Below the pieces are notes generated by a model, which saw only the letters and a list, made by a program, of their open reading frames with translations, was not told the DNA's origin and searched no databases. 64,000 nucleotides of DNA. It comes from Sphingomonas sp. LaA6.9 (GTDB lineage: Bacteria > Pseudomonadota > Alphaproteobacteria > Sphingomonadales > Sphingomonadaceae). The DNA lies in the NCBI RefSeq assembly GCF_022601895.1, contig NZ_JAKVIO010000023.1, forward strand, positions 1-64,000, read 5' to 3'. Within the stretch, counting starts at the first letter, position 1. Every line of letters starts with the position of its first letter. This document shows, piece after piece, positions 33,619 to 42,366 of the stretch. A program made the position numbers and the translations under genes.

Positions 33619-33666
33619 GCTCAAAGGATTAACAAATCGCCGCGGCCAAGGAAAGCAAGACGATGC

Positions 33667-34869
33667 CTAGCTTATCACGCCGACGTTACGGCCCGCTGCC
33701 TTGAACATGCCGAGGATCTGCTCGACCTGCTCGGCCGAATGCTCGGCGCACAGCGAACAGCGCAGCAGCGTCATGTTGGCAGGCGTCGCGGGCGGGCGCG
33801 CGAGGTTGACGTAGAGCCCCTCTTCGAGCAGTGCCTCCCACATCGCGGCGCCGCGCTCGAGATCGGGCATGATCACCGCGATGATCGCCGATTGCGGCTC
33901 GTCTGTGCCCAGCTGAAAGCCGAGCTCCTTGAGCCCCTTGTGCAGACGCTTCGAGTTTTCCCAGAGATGCGCGCGCTTGTTCGATCCGTGCATCAGCTTG
34001 CGGATCGAGGTCGCGGCGGTCGCGACCACGCTCGGCGGCAGCGACGCGGTGAAGACATAGGGGCGGCAGACGAGGCGCAGGATTTCGAACTTGGGATGGT
34101 TCGAGACGCAGAAGCCGCCAACGGTGCCGACGCTCTTCGAGAAGGTCCCGATGACGAAATCGACATCGTCGAGCACGCCCTGATCCTCGGCCACGCCGCG
34201 ACCATTTGGCCCGATGAAGCCCATCGAGTGCGCTTCGTCGACGAGCACCATCGCGCCCGCTTCCCTGGAGACGCGGATCATTTCCTTGAGTGGGGCGATA
34301 TCGCCGAGCATCGAGTAGACACCCTCGAGCACGACGAGCTTGCCTGCATCGGCCGGAAGGCGCTTCAGCCGTTTTTCGAGCGCCTCGATATCGTTGTGAC
34401 GGAAGGCGACGATTTCGGCGTCGCCCATCTTGCAGCCGTCATAGATCGATGCGTGGCTGTCGATATCGAGGATGACATAGTCGCCCTTGCCGGCGATCGT
34501 CGAAATGATGCCGAGATTGGCCTGGTAGCCCGTCGAGAACACCATGGCGTGATCCATGGCATAGAATTCCTTCAGCGCCTCCTCGACCTCCCGGTGGCCC
34601 TGATAGGTGCCATTGAGCACGCGGCTGCCCGTGGTGCCCGCGCCGAATTCGTCGAGCGCCTTCTTGCCGGCCTCGATCACGTCGGGATCGAAGGTCATCC
34701 CCATATAGTTGTACGTGCCGAGCAGGATCGTCTCCTTGCCGTTGCAGACCGCGACGGTAGGGGACTTCACCGCCTCCATGACGAGGCTGAAGGGATCCTT
34801 GACCCCGGTCGCGAGCAGCGCCTCTCGCTGCTGGATCAGCGGATCGAACTTGGAGAAGAGGTCGGTCAT
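33667..34869 (-). CDS. spt: Serine palmitoyltransferase
   Basis: This PLP-dependent alpha-oxoamine synthase condenses serine with a fatty acyl thioester to 3-ketosphinganine, the first step of sphingolipid synthesis. The 400-residue sequence is very close in memory to Sphingomonas SPT: ETILLGTYNYMGMTFDPDV, VFSTGYQANLGIISTIAGKG, LVDEAHSMGFIGPNGRG, the PLP lysine in GTFSKSVGTVGGF, and RPYVFTASLPPSVV. There is no transmembrane helix, so this is the soluble homodimeric bacterial form. I start at ATG 34869, 7 bases after the acyl carrier protein gene. Confidence 0.95.
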   Translation of the reverse strand: MTDLFSKFDPLIQQREALLATGVKDPFSLVMEAVKSPTVAVCNGKETILLGTYNYMGMTFDPDVIEAGKKALDEFGAGTTGSRVLNGTYQGHREVEEALKEFYAMDHAMVFSTGYQANLGIISTIAGKGDYVILDIDSHASIYDGCKMGDAEIVAFRHNDIEALEKRLKRLPADAGKLVVLEGVYSMLGDIAPLKEMIRVSREAGAMVLVDEAHSMGFIGPNGRGVAEDQGVLDDVDFVIGTFSKSVGTVGGFCVSNHPKFEILRLVCRPYVFTASLPPSVVATAATSIRKLMHGSNKRAHLWENSKRLHKGLKELGFQLGTDEPQSAIIAVIMPDLERGAAMWEALLEEGLYVNLARPPATPANMTLLRCSLCAEHSAEQVEQILGMFKAAGRNVGVIS

Positions 34870-34876
34870 CTGGCGA

Positions 34877-35119
34877 TCAGCCCTTGAGCTTGCCGACCGC
34901 GTCGACGAGCTGGCCGACATTCTCGATCTCGGCCTGCATGTTCATCGTGATGATGATGTCGAACTCGTCCTCGATCGCGGCGACGAAGTCCATCACGGTG
35001 AGGCTGTCCCATTCGAGATCGCCCGCAAAGGTGGTGGCTTCGGTGAGTGCGACGCCCTTCTTGTTGAAGGGTTCGATCTGCGTCGTGACGGTTTCGAAAA
35101 TCTGCTGTCGGTCGGTCAT
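34877..35119 (-). CDS. acpR: Acyl carrier protein dedicated to sphingolipid synthesis
   Basis: An 80-residue four-helix carrier protein. The phosphopantetheine serine is in LEWDSLTVMDFVAAIEDEFD, where the usual DSL motif is kept, but the flanking residues differ from the fatty-acid ACP. In Caulobacter, AcpR next to spt supplies the acyl thioester to SPT, and the gene order is the same here. It is first in a minus-strand run acpR-spt-histidine kinase. Its promoter lies in the 104-base gap facing the PycTM-like gene. Confidence 0.92.
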   Translation of the reverse strand: MTDRQQIFETVTTQIEPFNKKGVALTEATTFAGDLEWDSLTVMDFVAAIEDEFDIIITMNMQAEIENVGQLVDAVGKLKG

Positions 35120-35223
35120 TTGCGGTCCTTAATCCTGTGAACATGCCATTGCCAAGCGATTGCGGCACAAAAGCGGCGTTGGCGTTTCTTGTCGAGGGCA
35201 GGAGGGCGTGTCATGATCGCGCC

Positions 35224-35766
35224 ATGGGGGATCAACCAGCCAGCGTGCCCGCCAAGATGCCGGGCCAGAAATTCCCGCCCAACGCGGTGCACCTCGTGCG
35301 CACTGTCGAGCAGATCAACGTCCAGCTCAGTCAGATGGCCGACCAGAAGGCGAGCATCCTGATGGGGGCGACATTCGTGGTCTTCACCATCTCGATCGGG
35401 CAGGCGCGCAGCGGAGGTGAGCTCGTCTTGCCGCTGATGGTGCTGGCGTTCTTCTCGTTCGTATCGGCGATGCTTGCGGTATTCGCGGTGCTGCCCGCGA
35501 CCAAGGCCAGGCCGGGCGCCAACCCCAACATCCTGTTCTTCGGCCAGTTCACGCAGATGAGCGAAACCGAGTTCGCCGACCGCGTGATTGCGGAGCTGCA
35601 CGACGAGGAGGCGCTTTACCGGCTGATGCTGCGCGACGTCTATCAGAACGGGCAGGTGCTCCAGAACAAGAAATACCGTTATCTCGGGCTTGCCTATCGC
35701 ACCTTCCTGATCGGGCTGGTGACGACCTTCGCGACCTTTGCCGCACAGCATCTGTTGCAGGCCTGA
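35224..35766 (+). CDS. PycTM-like (DUF5706) membrane protein
   Basis: A 180-residue protein with a short N-terminal amphipathic helix (HLVRTVEQINVQLSQMADQK), two transmembrane helices (about 47-60 and 68-85), a cytoplasmic helical insert and a third helix near the C-terminus. The 'Q.ls.MAdqKAsIlmGatfvvft' segment matches the Pycsar transmembrane effector (PycTM, formerly DUF5706), which disrupts the membrane when a cyclic nucleotide is sensed. No cyclase gene is beside it, so a defence role is not supported. ATG 35224 lacks a clear ribosome binding site. It is divergent from acpR. Confidence 0.6.
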   Translation: MGDQPASVPAKMPGQKFPPNAVHLVRTVEQINVQLSQMADQKASILMGATFVVFTISIGQARSGGELVLPLMVLAFFSFVSAMLAVFAVLPATKARPGANPNILFFGQFTQMSETEFADRVIAELHDEEALYRLMLRDVYQNGQVLQNKKYRYLGLAYRTFLIGLVTTFATFAAQHLLQA

Positions 35767-35805
35767 TCGTTTTTCTCGGGATGACGCCGCCGCGAGGGCT
35801 GCTAC

Positions 35806-36753
35806 ATGCGCGGCATGAGTGCTTCCGCCAACCCCGCAGCGGCCCCGCACGGACTGTCCTTGCGTCACGCGCTGCTCGCACTGGCGGTCGTGGCGGTGTG
35901 GGGCACCAACTTTGTCGTCATCCGCGTAGCGCTCGACGATTTTCCGCCGCTGCTGTTCGCGACCCTGCGCTTCATCATCGCGCTGTTGCCCGCGGCCTTC
36001 ATCCTCAAGCGGCCCGCCGTCTCATGGCGATCGCTTGCGACCTATGGCTTTCTGATCGGCTTCGGCCAGTTCGGACTGCTCTATATCGCGATGGATGGTC
36101 ATATCTCGCCGGGCGTCGCGTCGCTGGTGATGCAGGCGCAGGTGTTTTTCACCATCGGCCTTGCGATGTGGCTGAGCGGCGAGCGATTGCGCGGCTTCCA
36201 GATCGTTGCGCTGCTGCTCGCGACGATCGGCTTCGGCGTGATCATGGCGCATACCGACGGGAGCACGACCGCATTCGGGCTCGCTCTGGCGCTGGTCGCC
36301 GCGATGAGCTGGGCGGGTGGAAACCAGGTCGCCAAGTCGAGCGGGACGACCGACATGCTTGCCTATGTCGTCTGGGCCAGCCTGTTCTCGATTCCACCGC
36401 TGCTGATCGCATCGCTGCTGCTCGAAGGGCCGACGGCGATCGCCGCCGCGCTGGCATCGGCGGGCGGCGACGCCTGGGCGGCGGTCGTGTGGCAGTCGGT
36501 CGGCAACACGATGTTCGGCTATGCGGCGTGGAGCTGGCTGCTCGCACGCTATCCGGCAGCGACGATCACGCCGACCGCCTTGCTCATCCCGATCTTCGGC
36601 ATGGGGGCTTCGGCGTTGCTGCTCGGCGAATCACTGCCCGGCTGGAAGCTGGGCGCGGCCGCGCTGGTCATGGGCGGGCTGGCGATCAACGTGCTCTGGC
36701 CGATGGCCTCGCGTCTTCCGGGTTTTCCCTGGCGGCGCGGCGAGCCCGTCTGA
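35806..36753 (+). CDS. EamA/DMT-family transporter
   Basis: A 315-residue inner-membrane protein with ten predicted helices in two EamA repeats. Each repeat starts with the typical 'w.tnfvvirva' turn: VWGTNFVVIRVALDDFPPLLFATLRF in the first half and the weaker AAMSWAGGNQVAKSS in the second. Members export amino acids or other small metabolites; the substrate is not deducible. The start is ATG 35806 or ATG 35815. It sits 39 bases after the PycTM-like gene, so the two could be cotranscribed. Confidence 0.88.
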   Translation: MRGMSASANPAAAPHGLSLRHALLALAVVAVWGTNFVVIRVALDDFPPLLFATLRFIIALLPAAFILKRPAVSWRSLATYGFLIGFGQFGLLYIAMDGHISPGVASLVMQAQVFFTIGLAMWLSGERLRGFQIVALLLATIGFGVIMAHTDGSTTAFGLALALVAAMSWAGGNQVAKSSGTTDMLAYVVWASLFSIPPLLIASLLLEGPTAIAAALASAGGDAWAAVVWQSVGNTMFGYAAWSWLLARYPAATITPTALLIPIFGMGASALLLGESLPGWKLGAAALVMGGLAINVLWPMASRLPGFPWRRGEPV

Positions 36754-36769
36754 TCTCGTCCCTGACGCG

Positions 36770-37570
36770 TTACTCTTCCGCGAACACGCAGACCGGGCAA
36801 TCCTCTGGCGTTTCATCGGCGACCGCATCGACCATCCGGGCGACGAGCGCATCGCGGCCCGGCCGGAGCCCGGCCGGTGTCCGGATATCCGAACGTGCAA
36901 GCGCTTCTGCGCGTCTGACACCTTCGGCGAGCGGATTGATGACGGGGACGCCGCAGGCGGCCTGAACGCGCGCCGCAATGGGTGACATGCAGGTGCAGCC
37001 GAGCATCACCGCCTCTGCGCCCGCCGCGATCTCTGCATAGACGGCGGCAACAACGCGCGCGACGATGCCGTCCTGCCCGTCGCGGATCTGCGCCAGATAG
37101 CCATCGGGTCCGGCAAGGCTGTCGAGCGCGCCTTCTTCTCCCACATTGCGGATTGCCGTGCAGAACTGCTCGATCGCATAGCTTCGCAGTAACCCTTTGA
37201 CGATGAAGTTCATCGAGGCTGGCCAGACGGTGACGATGGCGAAGCGCCGCCCGCCCGCCGACGCGGCCATCATTCCAGCTTCCCCCGCGCCGATCGCGGG
37301 GATATCGAGCGCCGCGCGAATTGCGGGCAGGCCATAATCGCCGACGCTGTCGATGACGACCGCGTCGCAGCCCTGCGCGGCCGCGGCGAAGGCGGCATCG
37401 AGATGCCCCAGCTGCTGCATCGCCTGCTCGACGGGCGTGAAGGGAAAGGCCGGCACGCGCGAGGGAAAGCCCACCAGCGTGGTGTCCGCCGCCAGCGAAG
37501 ACCGGAGTTCGGGCGCGACCCCGCGCCGATCAAGGGGATTTTTTACCGTGCCGAGCGTACCGATCTTCAT
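36770..37570 (-). CDS. Asp/Glu racemase-superfamily protein with an altered first active site
   Basis: A 266-residue protein of the Asp/Glu/hydantoin racemase fold. These enzymes use two cysteines for proton transfer. The second is present in AVMLGCTCMSPIAARV; the first, normally in a 'CFGDPG' turn, is replaced in VVIDSVGDYGLPAIR by Asp-Ser. Losing one cysteine is seen in arylmalonate decarboxylase and maleate isomerase relatives, so this may not be a racemase. It converges with the DMT gene with 16 bases between and is monocistronic. Confidence 0.75.
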   Translation of the reverse strand: MKIGTLGTVKNPLDRRGVAPELRSSLAADTTLVGFPSRVPAFPFTPVEQAMQQLGHLDAAFAAAAQGCDAVVIDSVGDYGLPAIRAALDIPAIGAGEAGMMAASAGGRRFAIVTVWPASMNFIVKGLLRSYAIEQFCTAIRNVGEEGALDSLAGPDGYLAQIRDGQDGIVARVVAAVYAEIAAGAEAVMLGCTCMSPIAARVQAACGVPVINPLAEGVRRAEALARSDIRTPAGLRPGRDALVARMVDAVADETPEDCPVCVFAEE

Positions 37571-37645
37571 ACCCGCATGATGTGCGGGGACTCAAACTTC
37601 GTCAAGTTGTCCGGACAAATGACGGTCAATCGGCATGTTGCGGGG

Positions 37646-38560
37646 TCAGGTGAGCCAGCCCTTGCGGCGATACCAGGCGGCGGTTGCCTTGAGGCCCGCG
37701 CGCGTGTTGACCTGCGGTTCCCAGAGGCTTGCGGGCGGGCGGCGGGCCGGATCGATCACCCAGTCGGGATGGCTGAAATAATTCACACGGTCGGGGGTCA
37801 ACTTGGCCCTTGAGCGGCGCAGCGTGCGATCGACCCGCGCCGCGACGCGGAGCATCGATTTGGGCGCGGCGAAGGTCTTGACGCGGCGATCGACCGCATA
37901 GCCCAGCGCCTCGGCAAAGCCCTTGTGCGTCCAGCCGCCCGCGACGCCATCGTCGGCCTCGTAAACCGCGCCGAACGACGTCCGGTCGGGAACGAGCGCG
38001 AGCAACAGCCGGGCCAGATCGCCGACTTCGATCACCGACATACGTCCGCCCGGCGGCAGCAGCACAAGGCCGCGCCGCGCCATGCGGAACATCTCGAACA
38101 TCTCGGTATCTTCGGGGCCGTAGATCGCGGGGGGGCGCACCATCGTCCAGTCGAGTCCGCTGGCGGCGACGACCGCCTCCGCCTCGGCCTTGGACCAGCC
38201 ATAGTCGGACAGGTCCGGCTCGCGCGCGGCGAGCGAGGAGACATGAATGAAGCGGCGGACACGCGCAGCGGCGGCGGCTTCGACCATGGCGCGCGTGCCA
38301 TCGACATTGCCCGCGACGAAACCCGCACGATCGGGGGCGTTGACCACGCCCGCGATGTGCATCACCGCGTCGCTGCCCTCAGCGAGTTCCGCCAGACTCT
38401 CGGGTCGGTCAAGCGCACCGTCGATCCAGGTCACGCCCGTGCGCGCCGGTTGCGGGCGGCGCGTCAGCGCGCGGATCTGGAAGCCCTTGTCGAGTGCGAG
38501 GCGGATGACGGTCTTGCCGACGAACCCCGTCGCTCCGGTAAGCGCGAGCGTGGTCGTCAC
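37646..38560 (-). CDS. Extended SDR (NAD-dependent epimerase/dehydratase family), possible CerR
   Basis: A 304-residue Rossmann protein: TGATGFVGKTVIRLALDKG is the dinucleotide-binding loop, VMHIAGVVNAPDR the fourth strand, and DYGWSKAEAEAVV carries the Tyr-x-x-x-Lys of the active site (YGWSK). It is of the NDUFA9/epimerase-like group. In Caulobacter the 3-ketosphinganine reductase CerR is an NAD-dependent epimerase-family protein; whether this is its orthologue is unproven. Its start overlaps the proB stop (ATGA), so it is the third gene of an obg-proB-SDR operon. Confidence 0.8.
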   Translation of the reverse strand: MTTTLALTGATGFVGKTVIRLALDKGFQIRALTRRPQPARTGVTWIDGALDRPESLAELAEGSDAVMHIAGVVNAPDRAGFVAGNVDGTRAMVEAAAAARVRRFIHVSSLAAREPDLSDYGWSKAEAEAVVAASGLDWTMVRPPAIYGPEDTEMFEMFRMARRGLVLLPPGGRMSVIEVGDLARLLLALVPDRTSFGAVYEADDGVAGGWTHKGFAEALGYAVDRRVKTFAAPKSMLRVAARVDRTLRRSRAKLTPDRVNYFSHPDWVIDPARRPPASLWEPQVNTRAGLKATAAWYRRKGWLT

Positions 38561-39699
38561 AGGATCACCATATGGTCGCGGTGGACGAGGGCGGTGCGCG
38601 GTGCATAGCCGAGGATCGTTTCGAGCGCATCGCTGCGCCGGCCGATAATCTTCGCGGCATCGGCGCTGTCATATTCCGAGAGGCCTCGTGCGAGGCGCTG
38701 TTCGCCGGGACCGATCACGTCGATCACGTCGCCGCGCTCGAAACTGCCTTGGACCGAGGTAGCGCCTGCTGCGAGGAGGCTCTTGCCCTTGCCCAGCGCA
38801 GCGGCGGCGCCAGCGTCGATATGGATGCTGCCCTTCACGCGCAACCGGCCCGCGAGCCATGCCTTGCGCGCGCCGGCGTGGCGCTCGGGCAGGAAGACGG
38901 TGCCGTGGCTGCTGTCGAGATAGCGTTTGAGCGCGTGATCATTCTTGCCCGTGGCGATGGCGAGTGCAGCGCCAGCGCTGTTCGCGATGCGTGCGGCCTC
39001 CAGCTTGGAGACCATGCCGCCCGAGCCCATGCCCGAGGCCGTGCGGCCATCGGCCATGGCCATGATTCGCGCATCGAGCTTTTCGACGCGCGGAATCAGC
39101 GTGGCATCCGGATCGTGCCCCGGATTGGCAGTATAGAGCCCGTCGACATCGGAGAGCAGGATGACTCCCTGCGCCCCCGCGGCCTGCGCGACGCGCGCGG
39201 CAAGGCGATCATTGTCGCCGAAGCGGATCTCGGCGGTGGCGACGCTGTCATTCTCGTTGATGACGGGAACGACGCCCAGCGTGAGCAGGCGATCGAGCGT
39301 CGCGCTGGCGTTGAGATAGCGGCGGCGATCCTCGAGATCGTCGAGCGTGACAAGCATCTGCGCAGCGATGATGCCGTGTGCGGCGAGCAGATCGGCCCAG
39401 ACCTGCGACAGCGCGATCTGGCCCGTGGCAGCCGCCGCCTGTGCGTCCTCTAGGCTTGCGCGGCCACCCTTGGGCAGCTTCAGCCGGCGCGCGCCGAGCG
39501 CGATCGCGCCGGAAGAGACGATTGCGACCTGCTGGCCCGCCTTGTGTGCGGCCGCAATGTCCTTGACAAGCGTGCCGAGCCAGCGGCCTCGGATCGCGCC
39601 ATCGGGATCGACCAGCAGTGCCGAGCCCACCTTGACGATGAGCCGCGCGCACTGGGCAGGAGAGAAGCGGGCGCTGTCCTGGCTCAGATCGGCGACCAT
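38557..39699 (-). CDS. proB: Glutamate 5-kinase
   Basis: ProB phosphorylates glutamate to start proline synthesis and is inhibited by proline. The 380-residue product has the amino-acid kinase domain ([68 protein letters not shown] in altered form [17 protein letters not shown]) and a C-terminal PUA domain (about 280-375). Length matches two-domain ProB. It overlaps obg by 16 bases upstream and the SDR gene downstream. The obg-proB linkage is conserved in Alphaproteobacteria. proA is not here. Confidence 0.94.
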   Translation of the reverse strand: MVADLSQDSARFSPAQCARLIVKVGSALLVDPDGAIRGRWLGTLVKDIAAAHKAGQQVAIVSSGAIALGARRLKLPKGGRASLEDAQAAAATGQIALSQVWADLLAAHGIIAAQMLVTLDDLEDRRRYLNASATLDRLLTLGVVPVINENDSVATAEIRFGDNDRLAARVAQAAGAQGVILLSDVDGLYTANPGHDPDATLIPRVEKLDARIMAMADGRTASGMGSGGMVSKLEAARIANSAGAALAIATGKNDHALKRYLDSSHGTVFLPERHAGARKAWLAGRLRVKGSIHIDAGAAAALGKGKSLLAAGATSVQGSFERGDVIDVIGPGEQRLARGLSEYDSADAAKIIGRRSDALETILGYAPRTALVHRDHMVIL

Positions 39700-40736
39700 T
39701 CTCCGCTTCCCCCTTCGTCCTCCTCGTCCGCGATCTCTGCGACGGGATCGGGCTGTCCGATCGCTGTGATCAGACGGTCGAGCACCGCGTCGAGCCCATG
39801 ACCGGTCGCGCCCGAGAGCGGCAGCACCTCGGCTCCGCTTTCTGCGGCAAGTTCGGCCGAGAGCGCCTCGATCAGCTCGTCATCGAGCGTATCGACCTTG
39901 TTCAGGGCGATGATCTCGATCTTGTCGGTCAGGCCGGCGCCGTAATTTTCAAGTTCGTCGCGAACGGTGCGATAGGCAGCTGCGGGATCCTCGCCATTGG
40001 CATCGACGAGGTGCAGCAGCACCTTGCAGCGCTCGATATGGCCGAGAAAACGGTCGCCGATGCCCGCGCCTTCGGCGGCGCCCTCGATGAGCCCGGGAAT
40101 GTCGGCGACGACGAACTCGCGGTCACGGTGGCGCACGACCCCGAGTTGGGGACGCGTCGTGGTGAACGGATAGTCGCCGACCTTGGCCTTGGCGTTGGTA
40201 ACCGAATTGATGAAGGTCGATTTGCCCGCATTGGGAAGCCCGACGAGCCCGGCATCAGCGAGCAGCTTGAGCCGCAGCCACACCCACATCTCTTCGCCCG
40301 GCCAGCCCGTACCGTGCTGGCGTGGGGCGCGGTTGGTCGATGTCTTGTAGCTGGCGTTGCCGCGACCGCCATCGCCGCCGCGCAGGAAGACCACTTTTTC
40401 GCCCGCCTTGGTGAAATCTGCGAGGACGTGTTCCCTGTCCTCCGAGAGCACCTGTGTGCCGACAGGAACGCGGATCACGAGATCCTTGCCACCTGCGCCA
40501 GTGCGGTTCGAGCCCGCGCCGCCCTTGCCGCGTGGCGCCTTGAAATGCTGGGTGTAGCGGAAGTCGATGAGCGTGTTTAGGCCAGGGACGGCTTCGAACA
40601 CGATATCGCCGCCCTTGCCGCCTTCGCCGCCATCTGGGCCGCCATATTCGATGAATTTTTCACGACGGAAGCTGACGGCCCCAGGGCCGCCTGTGCCCGA
40701 ACGTACGTAAATCTTGGCTTGATCGAGAAAATGCAT
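39684..40736 (-). CDS. obgE: Obg-family GTPase (CgtA)
   Basis: Obg is an essential GTPase in 50S maturation and stress control. The 350-residue protein has the Gly-rich Obg fold (about 1-158: [20 protein letters not shown]..., with [20 protein letters not shown]) and then a G domain with [26 protein letters not shown] and ALNKVDTL. There is no long C-terminal extension, so this is the short form. The start is ATG 40736, with a good match to family N-termini. It is normally part of rplU-rpmA-obg; here about 3.2 kb of other genes lie between. Confidence 0.96.
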   Translation of the reverse strand: MHFLDQAKIYVRSGTGGPGAVSFRREKFIEYGGPDGGEGGKGGDIVFEAVPGLNTLIDFRYTQHFKAPRGKGGAGSNRTGAGGKDLVIRVPVGTQVLSEDREHVLADFTKAGEKVVFLRGGDGGRGNASYKTSTNRAPRQHGTGWPGEEMWVWLRLKLLADAGLVGLPNAGKSTFINSVTNAKAKVGDYPFTTTRPQLGVVRHRDREFVVADIPGLIEGAAEGAGIGDRFLGHIERCKVLLHLVDANGEDPAAAYRTVRDELENYGAGLTDKIEIIALNKVDTLDDELIEALSAELAAESGAEVLPLSGATGHGLDAVLDRLITAIGQPDPVAEIADEEDEGGSGEWSPI

Positions 40737-40780
40737 GGCGCGCGCTTAGCGCGGATCGCGCCGGAATTAAACCTTTGTGC

Positions 40781-41371
40781 CTATTCTTCCCCACCGCGGC
40801 GCATCGTGACCGAATTGCGCAGTTGTTCGGCCGCGATCTCGCGCGCCTTGTCCCGCGGCAGACCGAGCGCGCTGGCCATGGGACCGCCCAGCAGCGAATC
40901 GCCCAGCGCGGTCAGAACCAGCGCGAGCGTTTCCTGGCGGATCAGGCCATCCTGATTGTCGATCGCGAGATCGTCGACAAGGTCGTGAATCGCATTGAGA
41001 ATCGGGTCGAGCGCGTCCTCGTTGCCCGACAGGATCATCCAGCTCGCGAGTGCGCCCGCGCCCTCCTTGTCGAAGGCGTCGAAGGTGAGGTCGACCACTT
41101 CGCGCGGATCGCCATGCTCGGCGCGCGTCTTCATCACGACCGCGCCGATCTTTGCAGTGATCGTTTCAGCCATCAGTTCGGCGAGCGCCTTTTGCAGTCC
41201 CGATGCCGAGCCGAAATGATGGAGCAGATTGGCGTGCGTTCGCCCGATTCGTCCCGCCACTGCCTTGAGGGTAACGGCCTGCGGGCCAGCCTCGATCAGA
41301 AGCTCGCGCGCGGCCTGCAATGCCGCCGCCCGGCTCAGTTCCGGGCTCAATCTCTTCTTCACTATTGACAT
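40781..41371 (-). CDS. TetR-family transcriptional regulator
   Basis: A 196-residue regulator. The helix-turn-helix is in SRAAALQAARELLIEAGPQAVTLKAVAGRIGRTHANLLHHFGSASGLQKAL, with the typical TetR 'hyHF.s..gL' end. The C-terminal ligand domain is helical. It is divergent from the metal-dependent hydrolase gene with only 43 bases between the starts, so it probably represses that gene and itself; the effector is unknown. It sits between obg and rplU-rpmA. Confidence 0.9.
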   Translation of the reverse strand: MSIVKKRLSPELSRAAALQAARELLIEAGPQAVTLKAVAGRIGRTHANLLHHFGSASGLQKALAELMAETITAKIGAVVMKTRAEHGDPREVVDLTFDAFDKEGAGALASWMILSGNEDALDPILNAIHDLVDDLAIDNQDGLIRQETLALVLTALGDSLLGGPMASALGLPRDKAREIAAEQLRNSVTMRRGGEE

Positions 41372-41414
41372 CTATGTAAGCAAAATGCATCCCTGTTTGG
41401 CGAGGAGTAATGGC

Positions 41415-42275
41415 ATGAACCAGGACAAGACCCCCGTCGATCTCACCATTACCCCGCGCGACCGCCGCTTTGGCAGAGGTCATGCGCAGAAACGGTGGTG
41501 GCTTGCCGGCGACCCCATTGCAACGGCTTTTTACAACGCGCTTTCCATCACCTTTCCGCGCGGCGAGGCCTTTTTCGTCGAGAGCGTGCGCGCGCACCGC
41601 GACGGCGCTCCTCCCAAGCTCGAGAAGGAGATCAACGCCTTCATCAAGCAGGAGGTGAACCACAGCCGCGAGCATGTGTCGTTCAACAAGCGCGTGACCG
41701 AGGCGGGCTACGACATCAGGCATCTCGAGCAGGTCGTGATCGATTCGCTCGAGATGACAAAGGATCGCGCGCAGATCCTGAACCTCGCGGTTACCATGGC
41801 TCTCGAGCATTACACCGCGATCATGGCGCAGCAGATGCTGCAGGACGATCGCGTGTTCAGGGGCGCGGACCCTGAGCTCGTACACATGTGGCGCTGGCAC
41901 GCGATGGAAGAAATCGAGCACAAGGGCGTCGCCTATGACACCTGGCTTCACGCGACGAAGGACTGGTCGCGCTGGAAGCGGTGGAAGGTCAAGAGCATCA
42001 TGATGCTGCTCGTCAGCAGGAATTTCTGGATCAACCGCGTCAAGGGCATGGCCTATCTGCTCAAGCAGGATGGCATCGAGGGTGCGGGGATGTGGCTGCG
42101 CATCACGTGGTTCCTGCTCGGCAAGCCGGGCGCGCTGCGCCGGTTGCTGCCGTCATGGTCGGCCTTCTTCCTGCCGGGCTTCCACCCCTGGAACCATGAC
42201 GACCGCAAGCTCATCGCGCTCGCCGAGAGCGAGTATGAAGCGGCGATCACGCCCAGGGCCGCGGTGGCGGCCTGA
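41415..42275 (+). CDS. Metal-dependent hydrolase family protein (PF10118-type)
   Basis: A 286-residue protein of the 'predicted metal-dependent hydrolase' type (PF10118). It has TFPRGEAFFVESVRAHRDGA, KQEVNHSREHVSFNKRVTEAG, MALEHYTAIMAQQM and RWHAMEEIEHKGVAYDTW. These E-x-x-H and H-x-x-x-H elements give a ferritin-like di-metal core. The C-terminal quarter may be membrane-associated. The true reaction is unknown; the same signature is shared by AurF-like di-iron oxygenases, so oxygenase activity is possible. The start is ATG 41415 with AGGAG. It is probably controlled by the divergent TetR. Confidence 0.82.
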   Translation: MNQDKTPVDLTITPRDRRFGRGHAQKRWWLAGDPIATAFYNALSITFPRGEAFFVESVRAHRDGAPPKLEKEINAFIKQEVNHSREHVSFNKRVTEAGYDIRHLEQVVIDSLEMTKDRAQILNLAVTMALEHYTAIMAQQMLQDDRVFRGADPELVHMWRWHAMEEIEHKGVAYDTWLHATKDWSRWKRWKVKSIMMLLVSRNFWINRVKGMAYLLKQDGIEGAGMWLRITWFLLGKPGALRRLLPSWSAFFLPGFHPWNHDDRKLIALAESEYEAAITPRAAVAA

Positions 42276-42282
42276 GCCCTGT

Positions 42283-42350
42283 GTCATTCCCGCGAAAGCG
42301 GGGATAACAATGAATTGGCTCGATAAACCGCTTTCGCCGGACTGGCGAAT
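42283..42350. repeat. Composite REP-like inverted repeat
   Basis: CCCGC-GAAA-GCGGG (42289-42302, extendable to ATTCCCGC...GCGGGGAT) is followed by an inverted partner: GCGAAAGCGG at 42292-42301 matches CCGCTTTCGC at 42328-42337, and TCGCC...GGCGA forms a smaller stem after it. This looks like a BIME-type pair (GTCATTCCCGCGAAAGC family) typical of proteobacterial intergenic repeats. Confidence 0.6.
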
Positions 42351-42366
42351 GTGATTGGGTCTGCGG

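Noticed and set aside
35224-35766. A complete Pycsar anti-phage system
   Set aside because: Only the effector-like membrane protein is present; no cyclase or other defence gene is nearby.
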